A stretch of 64,000 nt of DNA, from NCBI GenBank assembly GCA_903921205.1, contig CAIXPF010000030.1, positions 1 through 64,000 of the forward strand. The letters are read 5' to 3'. The translations under genes were made by a program, and so were the position numbers. The first letter of the stretch is position 1. Every line of letters begins with the position of its first letter. This document shows positions 44,082 to 53,364 of this stretch, piece by piece. The notes under the pieces were generated by a model. It worked only from the letters and a program-made list of their open reading frames with translations. It did no database searches and was not told the origin of the DNA. The stretch comes from an uncultured Acidimicrobiia bacterium. GTDB taxonomy: Bacteria; Actinomycetota; Acidimicrobiia; Acidimicrobiales; CAIXPF01.

Positions 44082-45395
44082 TCAGGCCGCGTGCAGGCCG
44101 GTTCGTTGGGCGAACAGCCGGGTCAGCGGGCTCTGCGGCTTCCACGCCAGCCGCTCGCCGACCAACGCCGCGGCGAGCTGATCCTGCCCGGCGCGACAGG
44201 CCGCTTCGATGAGGGTCAGGTCCAACAGGTCGCGCTGGGCGTGGCTGCCGCCGAACCGGTGGGCGATCGCACGCACGGGGCGCAGCAGGGCCACGGTCCG
44301 GGCGTAGTCGCCGGCGCCGAAGGCCAGCACCGCCCGGGTGACGGGGCTGCCGACCTCACGGGTGAACGCAGCGTTGTCGTCGTCGCGGGCGATGGCCTCG
44401 TCCTGGGCGGCGAGCACCTCGTCGGCTGCGGCGCTGCGGCCGCTGCCGACGAAGGTCATCACGGCATGGGCGTCGTTGAACGCGTAGTTCCCGGCACCGG
44501 CGAGGGGCATCCACTGGTCGGCGATGGCCTCCCAGCGGTTGCCGACATCGACCCCGCGCAGGTGCAGCCGCCACAACAGCGCCGAGGCGTCGAGCATGTC
44601 GAGGGTGACCGCCGACGTCCCGCCGGCGATGGGGCCGTCGTAGAGCGCCAGGGCCCCGTCGAGGTCGCCGAGCTCCAGCAGGTACAGCGACAGGTGCCAC
44701 CAGTTGTGCACGCTGAAGAAGCTGTCCACCGACCAGTCGGCCTGGTTGTCGGTCATCCAGGCCACGCCGTCGTCGAGGCGTCCCTGCATCTCCATGACGT
44801 GGGCCACGGCGTGCTGCGCCCACGTGTCGCGGGGTTGCAGCTCGACGGCCCGGCGGCCCTCGGACTCGGCCGCGGCGTAGTCGCCCATCTCCTCCAGGCC
44901 GAAGGCGTGCATGCCGAGCAGCGCGTGGTAGCCGGGCATCGTGGCGTCCCAAGCCGGCAGGGCGCGGGCGATGCGGTCGCGCAGCATGCGGGACGAACCG
45001 GTGAAGAAGTCGATCTGATGGCCGATCTGCAGTGCCAGGAGGTCGTGGGGGTCGGCGATCGCCACGTCCTCGAGGACCCGTCCTGCGGCATGCCAGCGTC
45101 CCTCGACCAGATGCCCGATCGCGGCGAGGTGACCCTGCTCGGCTTCCGTACCACCGAGTACGCGGGCGGCGTCGAGGCATTCCCGGGCAACGGGGATACC
45201 GGCCGGTTCGGTGCCGAGCAGGTGGAGGTAGGCCCGCAGCGCATGGGCCATGAGGAACCCGGGGGCCTCGGCCAGCGCGGCGTCGGTGTGGGCGAGGGGG
45301 TCCTCGATCAGGCAGCGCAGCTGGTGCTGGGCGGCGAGGTACTCCGTCGTGGCGGCCTCGCTGGCACCGGTCAGTTTCGCATCGGTGGGGGACAT
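44082..45395 (-). CDS. TPR protein of the TTC38 type
   Basis: A 437-residue, all-helical tetratricopeptide-repeat protein. PGFLMAHALRAYLHLLGTE, VAIADPHDLLALQIGHQIDF, WAQHAVAHVMEMQGRLDDGV, FSVHNWWHLSLYLLELGDL and FGGSHAQRDLLDLTLIEAAC match the TTC38 family, found in bacteria and eukaryotes. No signal peptide. Presumably a cytosolic scaffold; biochemical role unknown. It is divergent from the CoA-transferase gene. Confidence 0.83.
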   Translation of the reverse strand: MSPTDAKLTGASEAATTEYLAAQHQLRCLIEDPLAHTDAALAEAPGFLMAHALRAYLHLLGTEPAGIPVARECLDAARVLGGTEAEQGHLAAIGHLVEGRWHAAGRVLEDVAIADPHDLLALQIGHQIDFFTGSSRMLRDRIARALPAWDATMPGYHALLGMHAFGLEEMGDYAAAESEGRRAVELQPRDTWAQHAVAHVMEMQGRLDDGVAWMTDNQADWSVDSFFSVHNWWHLSLYLLELGDLDGALALYDGPIAGGTSAVTLDMLDASALLWRLHLRGVDVGNRWEAIADQWMPLAGAGNYAFNDAHAVMTFVGSGRSAAADEVLAAQDEAIARDDDNAAFTREVGSPVTRAVLAFGAGDYARTVALLRPVRAIAHRFGGSHAQRDLLDLTLIEAACRAGQDQLAAALVGERLAWKPQSPLTRLFAQRTGLHAA

Positions 45396-45543
45396 CGGGC
45401 GGGCTCCTTCGCTCGTCGGACGGGACCCTACCGGGGATGGCGGAGGTTGTGAACAGGTGGACGCTCGAAGCGTGGTGGCGCCCTGCCGGGCGTCGGGGAG
45501 AACCGAGACCGTTGCCGGGGACCGCAGGGTAGGGTTCGCCGCG

Positions 45544-47895
45544 ATGTACGACGATCTGCGGGTGCTCGATTGCAGCGACCATCGGGGCCAGTTCGCGGGC
45601 TACGTGCTCGCCGGTCTCGGGGCGGAGGTCATCGACGTCGAGCCGCCCGGCGGCAGCCCCGCCCGCAGCAGGCCCCCCACCGCGATCGGTACCGACCTGT
45701 CGTTGGAATGGTGGGCCTATCACCGGGGGCGACGGCGGATCGGCCTCGACGACCTCGAGCAGTTCGCGGCCGGCGCCGACGTGCTGATCGAGTCGGGCGC
45801 CTACCCGCTCGACCTCGCCGCCCTGCGCGCGGCGAACCCTCGTCTGGTCACCGTGTCGGTCACGGCGTTCGGCTCGGACGGGCCGAAGGCCGCCTGGCCG
45901 GCCGCCGATCTGACCATCGCCGCTGCGGCGTGCACCATGGCGATCACCGGTGACGAGGACCGTGCCCCGGTGCGTTGCAGCGCCCCGCAGGCCTGGCTGC
46001 ACGCAGCCGGGGACGCGGCGTGCGGGGTGGTACTGGCCCTCGAGCAACGCCGTCGTAGCGGCCTCGGCCAGCACGTCGAGGTGTCGGCCCAGATCTCCCT
46101 CATGCAGGCCGCCATCCCCGCTGCCCTGCTGGTCCCCAACGGCAACCCGGCGGTGGGTCGCATCGCCGGTGGCATCGCCCAGGGTCCGTTCCGCCTGCAG
46201 TTCGTCTACCCGGCGGCCGACGGGCACGTGTCGATCACGCTGCTGTTCGGTTCGACCATCGGCCGCTACACCGCCCGGCTGATGCAGTGGCTGTTCGAGG
46301 AGGGCCTCATCGACGCCGAGCTGCGGGATCTCGACTGGATCGAGTTCGGCAACGCCCTGTTCGTCGATCCCGAGGCACCGGCCCGGCTCGAGGCGGCCAA
46401 GGCGGCCATCGTGGCGCTGACCAGCAGCCGCACCAAGGCCGAGCTGTTCGCCGAGGCGCAGCGGCGGGAGCTGCTGCTGGCCCCGGTGATGACCCCGGCG
46501 GAGCTGGTGGTCTCCGAACAGCTCACGGCCCGTCGCTACTGGGAGACGGTGGTGGACCACGACCTCGGTCCGGTGGTGGCGCCGGGCCCGGCGGCCCGCT
46601 TCTCCGCCGGCCAGCCCGCACCGCTCGGGTCGCCCTCGGCCGAGCCGGCGGCGCTGTGGCCGGTGGCCGTGACGCCGGCTCCGACGGGTCGGCCCGGTGA
46701 CGCGCCGCTCGCCGGGCTGAAGGTGGTGGATCTCACCTGGGTGTACGCCGGGCCGCTGAGCACCCGGGTGCTGGCCGACTTCGGGGCCACCGTGGTCAAG
46801 GTCGAGGGACCGCAACGGCCCGACGCCGCGCGTGGCGGCGGTGGGTTCCTCAACAACCAGCTCGACCTCGAGTCCTCGGTGCAGTTCGGCAGCTTCAACG
46901 TCGACAAGCTCGGCGTCGCCCTCGATCTGACCACCGAGGCCGGCCGCGACGTGCTGCGTGACCTCGTGGTCTGGGCGGACGTGCTCATCGAGTCGTACAC
47001 CCCGGGCGTGATGCAGGCGTGGGGGCTGGGCTGGGAGCAGCTGCGGGCGGTCAATCCCCGCCTGGTCATGGTCAGCACCAGCCTGATGGGCCACAGCGGG
47101 CCGCAGTCGACCTTCGCCGGGTTCGGGAACCTCGCCGGTGCGGTCACCGGGTACTACGAGCTGACCGGCTGGCCCGACCGGTCGCCGGCGGGGCCGTTCC
47201 TGGCCTACACCGACTACCTGGCCCCGCGACTGACGGTGCCGCTGATCGGCGCGGCGCTGCACCGGCGCGAGCGCGTCGGCGAGGGGTGCCACATCGATTT
47301 CGCCCAGGCCGAGGGAGCCTTGCACTTCCTGGCCGCCACGGTGCTCGACGAGACGGTGAACGGGTTCAGCCAGAGCCGGCTGGGCAACGCCGACCGCTTC
47401 GCCGTGCCCCACGGCGTGTACCCGGCCGCCGGCGAGGACCGGTGGCTGGCGGTGGCCTGCGAGTCCGACGCTCAGTGGGCCGCGCTCGCCACGGCCATGG
47501 GCCGGGCCGATCTGGCGTCGTTGGGCCTGGCGGAACGGCTCGCCCGCCGCTCCGAGCTCGACGCGCTGGTGGGCGTCTGGACCGTAACCCGGAGCGAGGT
47601 CGACGGCGAGGCTGCGCTCATCGCCGCGGGGGTTCCGGCGCATCGGGTGCAGAACAGCGGCGACCTGCTCGCCGACCCGCAGTTGGCCCATCGGCGGCAC
47701 TTCCGCACGGTGCCGCACCCGGTGCACGGCACCATGGTGGTGGAGGCGTCACGCATCGTGCTGTCGGCCACCCCGGCCGAACCGGGCCGGGCGGGGCCGA
47801 CGCTGGGGGAGCACACCGACCTGGTGCTGCGCCAGTTCCTCGGCTACGACGACGACCGGATCGTCGAGCTGGCGGTGGCCGGCGCCCTGGGTTGA
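45544..47895 (+). CDS. Double-domain class III CoA-transferase (CaiB/BaiF family)
   Basis: A 783-residue protein holding two complete family III CoA-transferase units in tandem. Unit one (about 1-365) has VLAGLGAEVIDVEPPGG and WLHAAGDAACGVVLALEQRR with an Asp at the catalytic position. Unit two (about 392-780) has VDLTWVYAGPLSTRVLADF, GATVVKVEGPQRPD, and AYTDYLAPRLTVPLIGAALH with the catalytic Asp in YTD. Family members usually act as interlocked dimers, so this fusion may fold as a pseudo-dimer. The substrates (a CoA ester and a carboxylate) are unknown. ATG follows TAGGGT by 8 nt. Confidence 0.87.
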   Translation: MYDDLRVLDCSDHRGQFAGYVLAGLGAEVIDVEPPGGSPARSRPPTAIGTDLSLEWWAYHRGRRRIGLDDLEQFAAGADVLIESGAYPLDLAALRAANPRLVTVSVTAFGSDGPKAAWPAADLTIAAAACTMAITGDEDRAPVRCSAPQAWLHAAGDAACGVVLALEQRRRSGLGQHVEVSAQISLMQAAIPAALLVPNGNPAVGRIAGGIAQGPFRLQFVYPAADGHVSITLLFGSTIGRYTARLMQWLFEEGLIDAELRDLDWIEFGNALFVDPEAPARLEAAKAAIVALTSSRTKAELFAEAQRRELLLAPVMTPAELVVSEQLTARRYWETVVDHDLGPVVAPGPAARFSAGQPAPLGSPSAEPAALWPVAVTPAPTGRPGDAPLAGLKVVDLTWVYAGPLSTRVLADFGATVVKVEGPQRPDAARGGGGFLNNQLDLESSVQFGSFNVDKLGVALDLTTEAGRDVLRDLVVWADVLIESYTPGVMQAWGLGWEQLRAVNPRLVMVSTSLMGHSGPQSTFAGFGNLAGAVTGYYELTGWPDRSPAGPFLAYTDYLAPRLTVPLIGAALHRRERVGEGCHIDFAQAEGALHFLAATVLDETVNGFSQSRLGNADRFAVPHGVYPAAGEDRWLAVACESDAQWAALATAMGRADLASLGLAERLARRSELDALVGVWTVTRSEVDGEAALIAAGVPAHRVQNSGDLLADPQLAHRRHFRTVPHPVHGTMVVEASRIVLSATPAEPGRAGPTLGEHTDLVLRQFLGYDDDRIVELAVAGALG

Positions 47896-48044
47896 CACCG
47901 CAGGGTTCTTCAGGCGCTGCCGATCGGTACGGACCGGGTCGTAACCCGTGGCGATGATCGAGCGGCGCGGTGCGCTGCGGTCGCCGGCGTGGTCGCACTA
48001 GGTTGCCGGCACGTCGCGAGGGCGGCGGCCGACCGGGGGTGGCC

Positions 48045-49118
48045 ATGCAGTTCGGGGTGTGCCTGCATTCCAAGATCGACGACATCGACCTGGTGGTCCG
48101 GGCCGAGCAGCTCGGCTATGCAGCAGCGTGGTTCGCCGATTCGCAGATGTTGTGGGGCGACGCGTACGCCTGCATGGCACTCGCCGCCACCCGCACCAGC
48201 CGAATCCGCATCGGCACCGGGGTCTCCGTCGTGGACACCCGCATCGCGCCGGTGACCGCCCACAGCATTGCCACCATCAACGTGCTGGCACCCGGCCGGA
48301 CCTTTCTCGGGGTCGGTAACGGGTTCACCGCCTGGCGGGTGATGGGGCGCAAACCGGCCCGGTTGAGCGAGTTCGAGTCGTTCCTCGACACCACCCGGCG
48401 GCTGTTGCGTGGCGAGGAGGCACCGTTCAGCTACCGCGGGGCGACCACCGACGTGGCCTTCCAGATGGCGGACCTGGGGTTCGTGAACGTCACCGATCCG
48501 GTCGAGATCCACGTGTCGGCCTTCGGTCCGAAGGGCCAGCGGCTCGCCGGTGCCTACGGCGACGGGCTGGTGGTGTCGGTGCCGCCGATCCGTTCGGCGG
48601 TCGAGCGCTGTCTGGCCAACGTCGCCGCCGGTGCCGCCGAGGCCGGGCGCAGTTTCGACCGATCGGCGTTCCAACTGACCACGCTCACTGCGGTCGCGGT
48701 GCTCGAGGCGGGTGAGGGCCTCGACTCGGATCGGGTGATCGAGCAGTGCGGCCCGATGGCGGTGATGGCCTATCACTACGCCTACGAGCGGCAACGGCAG
48801 TTCGGGGTGGAGCCGCCGCCGCACCTGCGTGAGCGCTGGGACCGCTACGTGGCCCTGGTGGAGGCGACGCCCGAGGCGCAGCGGCACTACCGCATCCATG
48901 CCGGGCACGGCACCTACCTGCATCCCGACGAGCGCGAGTTCGCCACGCCGGAGCTGATCCGCATGACCTGCATGGTCGGCACGCCGGGCGAGCTGGCCGA
49001 GCAGATCCGGGCGCTCGAGGACGCCGGCCTCGACCATGTCATGGTGCTGCCCAGCTTCGCCGCGCGCCACCGGGCGATGGAGGAGCTGGCCACCAAGGTC
49101 TTCCCCCTGCTCGGCTGA
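48045..49118 (+). CDS. LLM-class flavin/F420-dependent oxidoreductase
   Basis: A 357-residue luciferase-like protein: QFGVCLHSKIDDIDLVVRAE, YAAAWFADSQMLWGDAYACM, RIRIGTGVSVVDTRIAPVTA, GRTFLGVGNGFTAWRVMGRK and IHVSAFGPKGQRLAGAYGD. The C-terminal VGTPGELAEQIRALEDAGLD is the usual end of the family. A GGGGG tract lies about 6 nt before the ATG. Together with the CoA-transferase upstream it probably belongs to a degradative pathway; substrate not deducible. Confidence 0.87.
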   Translation: MQFGVCLHSKIDDIDLVVRAEQLGYAAAWFADSQMLWGDAYACMALAATRTSRIRIGTGVSVVDTRIAPVTAHSIATINVLAPGRTFLGVGNGFTAWRVMGRKPARLSEFESFLDTTRRLLRGEEAPFSYRGATTDVAFQMADLGFVNVTDPVEIHVSAFGPKGQRLAGAYGDGLVVSVPPIRSAVERCLANVAAGAAEAGRSFDRSAFQLTTLTAVAVLEAGEGLDSDRVIEQCGPMAVMAYHYAYERQRQFGVEPPPHLRERWDRYVALVEATPEAQRHYRIHAGHGTYLHPDEREFATPELIRMTCMVGTPGELAEQIRALEDAGLDHVMVLPSFAARHRAMEELATKVFPLLG

Positions 49119-49175
49119 GGCTGCCGGCGGATCGGGCCGGCGGATCGGGGCGGCGTGGTCGGCCTGGTCGGCCTG

Positions 49176-50015
49176 TCACATGTCGATGGCGTTGCGGGTG
49201 GTCTCGACGAGCTCGCCGAACTCGGCGAGCTCGTAGGGGTCGAGCACGGCGAAGAACGGTTCGAGGATGCGGGCGGTGAGCGCCTCGGCCTCGAGCCGGG
49301 CCGGCCGTACCTCCTCGGGGTCGCGGAACGGTCCGCGGAAGCCCATGGCCTCGGCGTAGGCCGGCCCGGTCCTCGGCGGTTCGTTCGTGGAGGCCAGGAT
49401 GGCGTCGAGCGGGGTGATGCCCACGGCCATGATCGCGTTGATGTGGGCGGCGGCGCGCAGCTCGCGCAACAGATGCGTGGTGAGCGCCACCCGTGCCGCC
49501 GTACTGTTCGGGATGTCCGTACTGTTCGGGATGTCCGTACTGTTCGGGATGTATGCGGTGAGCCGGCGGTCCAAGGTGCGCCAGCCGGTGAAGAGTGCGC
49601 CGAGGCAGGCCGGCACGGCGTCGATGATGCGCCGGCCGAGCTGGTCGAGGCGCTGCATGCGTGCCGGGTCGAACGCCGAGATCGCGACCTCGCCCCAGGC
49701 GGTGATGCGCGAGGCGTAGTGCTCGGCCACCTCGTGGTGGGTCAGCCCGTCGGGCAGCGCGTGCCAGGCGGCGATCACCCGCTCGGGGGCGTGGAAGGCC
49801 AGCGCCCCGGCGGCGATCTCGGCCGGGCAGCTACCGAGCACGCCGGCCCGCCCTACGATCCAGAATTCGCGACCGGTTCGCATCCCGAGCTCGACGCCAT
49901 ACCGATCGGTATCAGGCGACATCATCCAGCCCCGGGTGAACTGCTGGATCGGTTTGAAGACCCGCTCGATGGTGTCGGCGACGGTGGCGGTGGGGCGGGA
50001 GATGGGCTCGGACAT
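49176..50015 (-). CDS. SCO6745-like hypothetical protein with IPNSTD repeats
   Basis: A 279-residue soluble helical protein, paralogous to the 31277-32038 product. Shared features are GREFWIVGRAGVLGSCPAE, ALFTGWRTLDRRL, LRAAAHINAIMAVGITPLDA and a C-terminal ALTARILEPFFAVLDPYEL. It differs by an inserted loop of three IPNSTD units (about residues 156-172). ATG 50015 has GGAGG 8 nt upstream; GTG 50018 directly before it is possible. It lies 17 nt after the HpaB-like gene on the same strand and is probably co-transcribed. Confidence 0.76.
   Translation of the reverse strand: MSEPISRPTATVADTIERVFKPIQQFTRGWMMSPDTDRYGVELGMRTGREFWIVGRAGVLGSCPAEIAAGALAFHAPERVIAAWHALPDGLTHHEVAEHYASRITAWGEVAISAFDPARMQRLDQLGRRIIDAVPACLGALFTGWRTLDRRLTAYIPNSTDIPNSTDIPNSTAARVALTTHLLRELRAAAHINAIMAVGITPLDAILASTNEPPRTGPAYAEAMGFRGPFRDPEEVRPARLEAEALTARILEPFFAVLDPYELAEFGELVETTRNAIDM
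49501..49554 (-). repeat. 18-bp tandem repeat (3 copies)
   Basis: Three copies of GTACTGTTCGGGATGTCC (plus-strand reading; the last copy ends in TAT) at 49501-49554 encode IPNSTD three times. The repeats keep the frame, so copy-number change would lengthen or shorten a surface loop without breaking the gene. Confidence 0.92.
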
Positions 50016-50031
50016 CACGGGGCCTCCGGTC

Positions 50032-51531
50032 TCAGCGGCGCCCGGAGCCGCCGAGGGACAGCATGGCCTCGACGAGGGCGTCGCCTCGGGCCAGCACCGG
50101 GCCGGGGGTGCCGCTCATGGTGCCCTCGGCGGTCCAGTACAGGACCTTGCGGTTGCGTGCGGCCGAACCGAGGTAGAACCGCTCGTAGAGGGCGTGGCGG
50201 CCGGCGAGGGCGGAACCGCAGAAGTCCCAGGCGAGCCGGAAGACCGCCGAGCGGCTCTCGGCGTCGAGGTCGTCGGCGCCCCGCATGTACCGCTCGACGA
50301 GGCCATGGATGCGCTCGTCGTCGAGCATGCCCCGTGACGGTGCAGCGATGAGGTTGTGGCTGCCGATGAGGATGAGGATCTCGAACGCCCGGGGGATCCA
50401 CTGCGTCAACGTCGCCCGCAACGGGGCCAGGGGCCGTTCGTCGGGGAACCACACCCCGTCGCCGTAGTCGCGGGCGTGCTCGACCGACAGCAGCAGGCCA
50501 CTGCGGGTCATCTCGACGTAGGTGAGCAGCTCGCCCATCATGTCGGCGGTCAGGTCGCTGGTGTCGCCGATGGCCCGGGTCATCCGTGAGGCCAGGCCGT
50601 AGGCGAACTCCAGCTTGGTCAGCGCCCGGATCGTGGTCTGCTGCATCACGTTGGGCCACCACGCCAGCCGCATGACGCTGTTGTAGACGCCGACGTCGCC
50701 GTCGATGAACACGTTCTCCTTGGGCACCTCGACGTCGTCGAACATGACGAAGGCGTCCTGCTCGTCGAAGTTGCTCGACAGCGGGTGGTCGAAGGCGTCA
50801 CCGCCCACCGCGTAGCTGTCGCGGCACAGGAAGACCAGGCCCGGGGTGTCCATGGGCACGGCGAAGCTGAGGGCGTAGGGCTCGAGCCCGTCGGGCCGAC
50901 CGGTCAGCGGGAAGCCCGGGTACACCACCAGCTCGTCGGCGAAGGGGGCGGAGGTGGCCAGGATGCGGGCGCCGCGCAGGATGATGCTGTCGGCGGTCTC
51001 GCCCACCTTGTGCAGCGGGACCTCGTCGCCGGGCCTGGGGGCGTCGCCCTTGCGCTTGTCCACCGTCGGATGCACGATCGTGTGGGTCAACGCGATGTCG
51101 TTGCGGCGCAGCCGCTTCTGGAAGGCCACGAGGTTGTCGGCACCACGGGCATTGCGTTCGCCAGGGCCGGCCCATTCCCGCCGCCGGCCGGCGAACCCGG
51201 CGAAGGTGACGTTCTTGTAATCGGGGGTGCGGCCCATCAGCCCGACGCTGATCTCGGCGATGCGTTCGAGCCCCCGGTGGCGACGCCACAGGTCGTCGCG
51301 GGAGCGGGGGATGAGGTGGCTGACGTTGATGGGCTCGCCGGTCTCGGGGTCCACCATCAAGCAGTCATCGGCGCACTCGAACTGCCGGTCGAAGACCCGG
51401 GCCATGGAGTGGGCGGCGGCATGCAGGGCCGGGTGCTCGGTGACGTCACCCACCCGCTCGGAGCCGAGCCAGAGCTCCCGGGAGGTGGCCTTGAGGCCCT
51501 CGAGGTATTGCTCGCCGGTACGTGCACCCAT
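50032..51531 (-). CDS. 4-hydroxyphenylacetate 3-hydroxylase (HpaB) family protein
   Basis: A 499-residue FADH2-dependent hydroxylase of the HpaB/PvcC/4-hydroxybutyryl-CoA dehydratase family: TGEQYLEGLKATSRELWLG, LMVDPETGEPINVSHLIPRS, DNLVAFQKRLRRNDIALTHT, FDEQDAFVMFDDVEVPKENV and the C-terminal SHNLIAAPSRGMLDDERIHG. It needs reduced flavin from a separate reductase. The substrate may be a phenol or a CoA ester; the family also holds dehydratases, and I do not see the full Fe-S cysteine set of those. GGAGG lies 10 nt before the ATG. Confidence 0.85.
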   Translation of the reverse strand: MGARTGEQYLEGLKATSRELWLGSERVGDVTEHPALHAAAHSMARVFDRQFECADDCLMVDPETGEPINVSHLIPRSRDDLWRRHRGLERIAEISVGLMGRTPDYKNVTFAGFAGRRREWAGPGERNARGADNLVAFQKRLRRNDIALTHTIVHPTVDKRKGDAPRPGDEVPLHKVGETADSIILRGARILATSAPFADELVVYPGFPLTGRPDGLEPYALSFAVPMDTPGLVFLCRDSYAVGGDAFDHPLSSNFDEQDAFVMFDDVEVPKENVFIDGDVGVYNSVMRLAWWPNVMQQTTIRALTKLEFAYGLASRMTRAIGDTSDLTADMMGELLTYVEMTRSGLLLSVEHARDYGDGVWFPDERPLAPLRATLTQWIPRAFEILILIGSHNLIAAPSRGMLDDERIHGLVERYMRGADDLDAESRSAVFRLAWDFCGSALAGRHALYERFYLGSAARNRKVLYWTAEGTMSGTPGPVLARGDALVEAMLSLGGSGRR

Positions 51532-51653
51532 GGTGGTCTCGCCTCCGATGACCGGTGCCGGGGGTACCCGGCGGTGTCGGGCCTGGTCGCGGCACTGTAC
51601 CGGCGTGCCTGCCGGCAGGCAAGCAAGTGCTTGGTCGGGCAGGTGGGGGCCGT

Positions 51654-53273
51654 TCAGGCCCGGCCGAGGATCAGGCCCCAGGGGTCGGGGCAGGCCGGCA
51701 TCGGGACCTCGATCAGGGCCGGACGGTCGGCGTCGACGGCCCGACGGACCGCAGCCTCGAGCTGGGTGGGGTCGGTGGCCCGCTCGCTGTGCACCCCGAA
51801 GGAACGGCCCAACGCCACCCAGTCGGGGTTGGTCAGCTCGGTGCCGAGGTGCACCCCGTCGAACTGGGCGTTCTGCATGCGCTGCACGTTGCCGTAGGCC
51901 CCGTCGCTGAACACCACGACCACCACGCCGATGCCGTAGTGGGCCGCGGTGGCGAGCTCGCTCAGCCCGTAGCCGAACCCGCCGTCGCCGGTGATGGACA
52001 CCACCGCCCGGTCGGGGTTGCCGACCTTGGCCCCGAGCGCCGTGGGGTAGCCGTAACCGAGGGTGCCCTGGAACCCCGGCCAGAGGTAGCTGCGCGGTGC
52101 GTGGACGGGATAGCCGGCCATGGCGACGTAGCCGACCTGGGTCAGCTCGTTGACCAGCACCCCGTCGTCGGGGATGGCCCGCCGCAACGCCTCGCAGTAG
52201 GACCATTGCGGCTGCAGGCGGGCCAGTGCCGCGGCCTCACGGGCGCGCGCGGCGTCGAGGTCGTCGGCCCAGCAGGGTCGGTCGGGCCCCTCCAGCCGTT
52301 GGAGCAGGGCCGTGAGCCCGGCCGCGGCGTCGGCGGCGACGGCCACGTCGGGGTTGCGGGGCGGACCGAAGTCCTTGGCCTCGAGCGTGAGGTGCACCAC
52401 GGTGCAACGCTCCGGGGCGGGCCACTTCCGGGCACTCTGGCTGAGGCCGCGACTGCCGACGATCAGGATGGCGTCGGCCCGTTCCTGCACCTCGCGGCCG
52501 GCCACGGTCATCAGCGCCAGCGGGTCGCGGTCGTCGATGGCGCCGCGGCCGTTCGAGGTGGTGGTGACCGGTGCGCCCAACCGGCGGGCAAGGGCCAGCA
52601 GCTCCTCATGGGCCTCGCCGGCCACGACGCCGCCACCGGCGACGATGAACGGCCGGCTGGCCGCCCGCAGCGCCTCGGCGGCACGGTCGAGCGCGTCTGC
52701 GTCGCCGGCGTCGGGGGTTCCGGCCGGCTGGGGGCGCAACAGCTCGGCGGCGGTGCGGCCCGAGAGGATGTCCGGCGGCAGCTCCACCGCCACCGGGCCG
52801 GGGCCGTCGGCGAGCCGGGCCATAGCCTGACGGATCGCACCGGGCACCCGGTCGGGGTCGGTGACCAGCTCGGACCCGCGGCAGAGGGTGGCCAGGATCC
52901 CGCTCTGGTCGGGGATCTCGTGCACCATGCCGAGCTCGCGTCCCAGGCCACGGGTGGGCAGCTGTCCGGTCAGCAGCAGCACCTTGGAGTACACCGACCA
53001 CGACGTGACCAGACCGGCGCCGGCGTTGAGCACCCCGGGGCCGGGTACGACCATGCCCACGCCTACCTTGCCGCTGGTGCGGGCGTAACCGTCGGCGGCG
53101 TAGGTCGCGGTCTGCTCGTGGCGGCAGGCGATGAAGGTGATGTCCTCGGTGACCTTCGACAGGCCGGCGGTGGCGTAGTCGAGCTGCACGCCGGGGATGC
53201 CGAAGATGTGCTGCACGCCCTCTTCGACGAGCTGGCGGGCCATGGCCTCGCCCCCGGTCATCTTCTCGGTCAT
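51654..53273 (-). CDS. Thiamine-diphosphate-dependent enzyme, acetolactate-synthase-like
   Basis: A 539-residue three-domain ThDP enzyme: ACRHEQTATYAADGYARTSG (activating Glu), the central domain AAEALRAASRPFIVAGGGVV, and the ThDP/Mg motif SITGDGGFGYGLSELATAAH...YGNVQRMQ. It resembles IlvB but lacks the FAD-type ALGSRFDDR segment and has no small subunit nearby. It is therefore more likely a decarboxylase or lyase (benzoylformate, oxalyl-CoA or phosphonopyruvate type) than a biosynthetic acetolactate synthase. It lies upstream of the HpaB-like gene on the same strand, 122 nt apart. GAAGGGGGA precedes the ATG. Confidence 0.84.
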   Translation of the reverse strand: MTEKMTGGEAMARQLVEEGVQHIFGIPGVQLDYATAGLSKVTEDITFIACRHEQTATYAADGYARTSGKVGVGMVVPGPGVLNAGAGLVTSWSVYSKVLLLTGQLPTRGLGRELGMVHEIPDQSGILATLCRGSELVTDPDRVPGAIRQAMARLADGPGPVAVELPPDILSGRTAAELLRPQPAGTPDAGDADALDRAAEALRAASRPFIVAGGGVVAGEAHEELLALARRLGAPVTTTSNGRGAIDDRDPLALMTVAGREVQERADAILIVGSRGLSQSARKWPAPERCTVVHLTLEAKDFGPPRNPDVAVAADAAAGLTALLQRLEGPDRPCWADDLDAARAREAAALARLQPQWSYCEALRRAIPDDGVLVNELTQVGYVAMAGYPVHAPRSYLWPGFQGTLGYGYPTALGAKVGNPDRAVVSITGDGGFGYGLSELATAAHYGIGVVVVVFSDGAYGNVQRMQNAQFDGVHLGTELTNPDWVALGRSFGVHSERATDPTQLEAAVRRAVDADRPALIEVPMPACPDPWGLILGRA

Positions 53274-53364
53274 GACGTCCCCCTTCGCTCGGAGCGGGCC
53301 GAGGTTACCGCGACGTCCGCGACCGGCTGTCCGCGACCGACTGTCCGCGATGGTGGTCAGCAGC

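Noticed and set aside
44356-47727. 1123-residue minus-strand open frame
   Set aside because: Antisense to the CoA-transferase and out of frame with the TPR gene; no domain seen.
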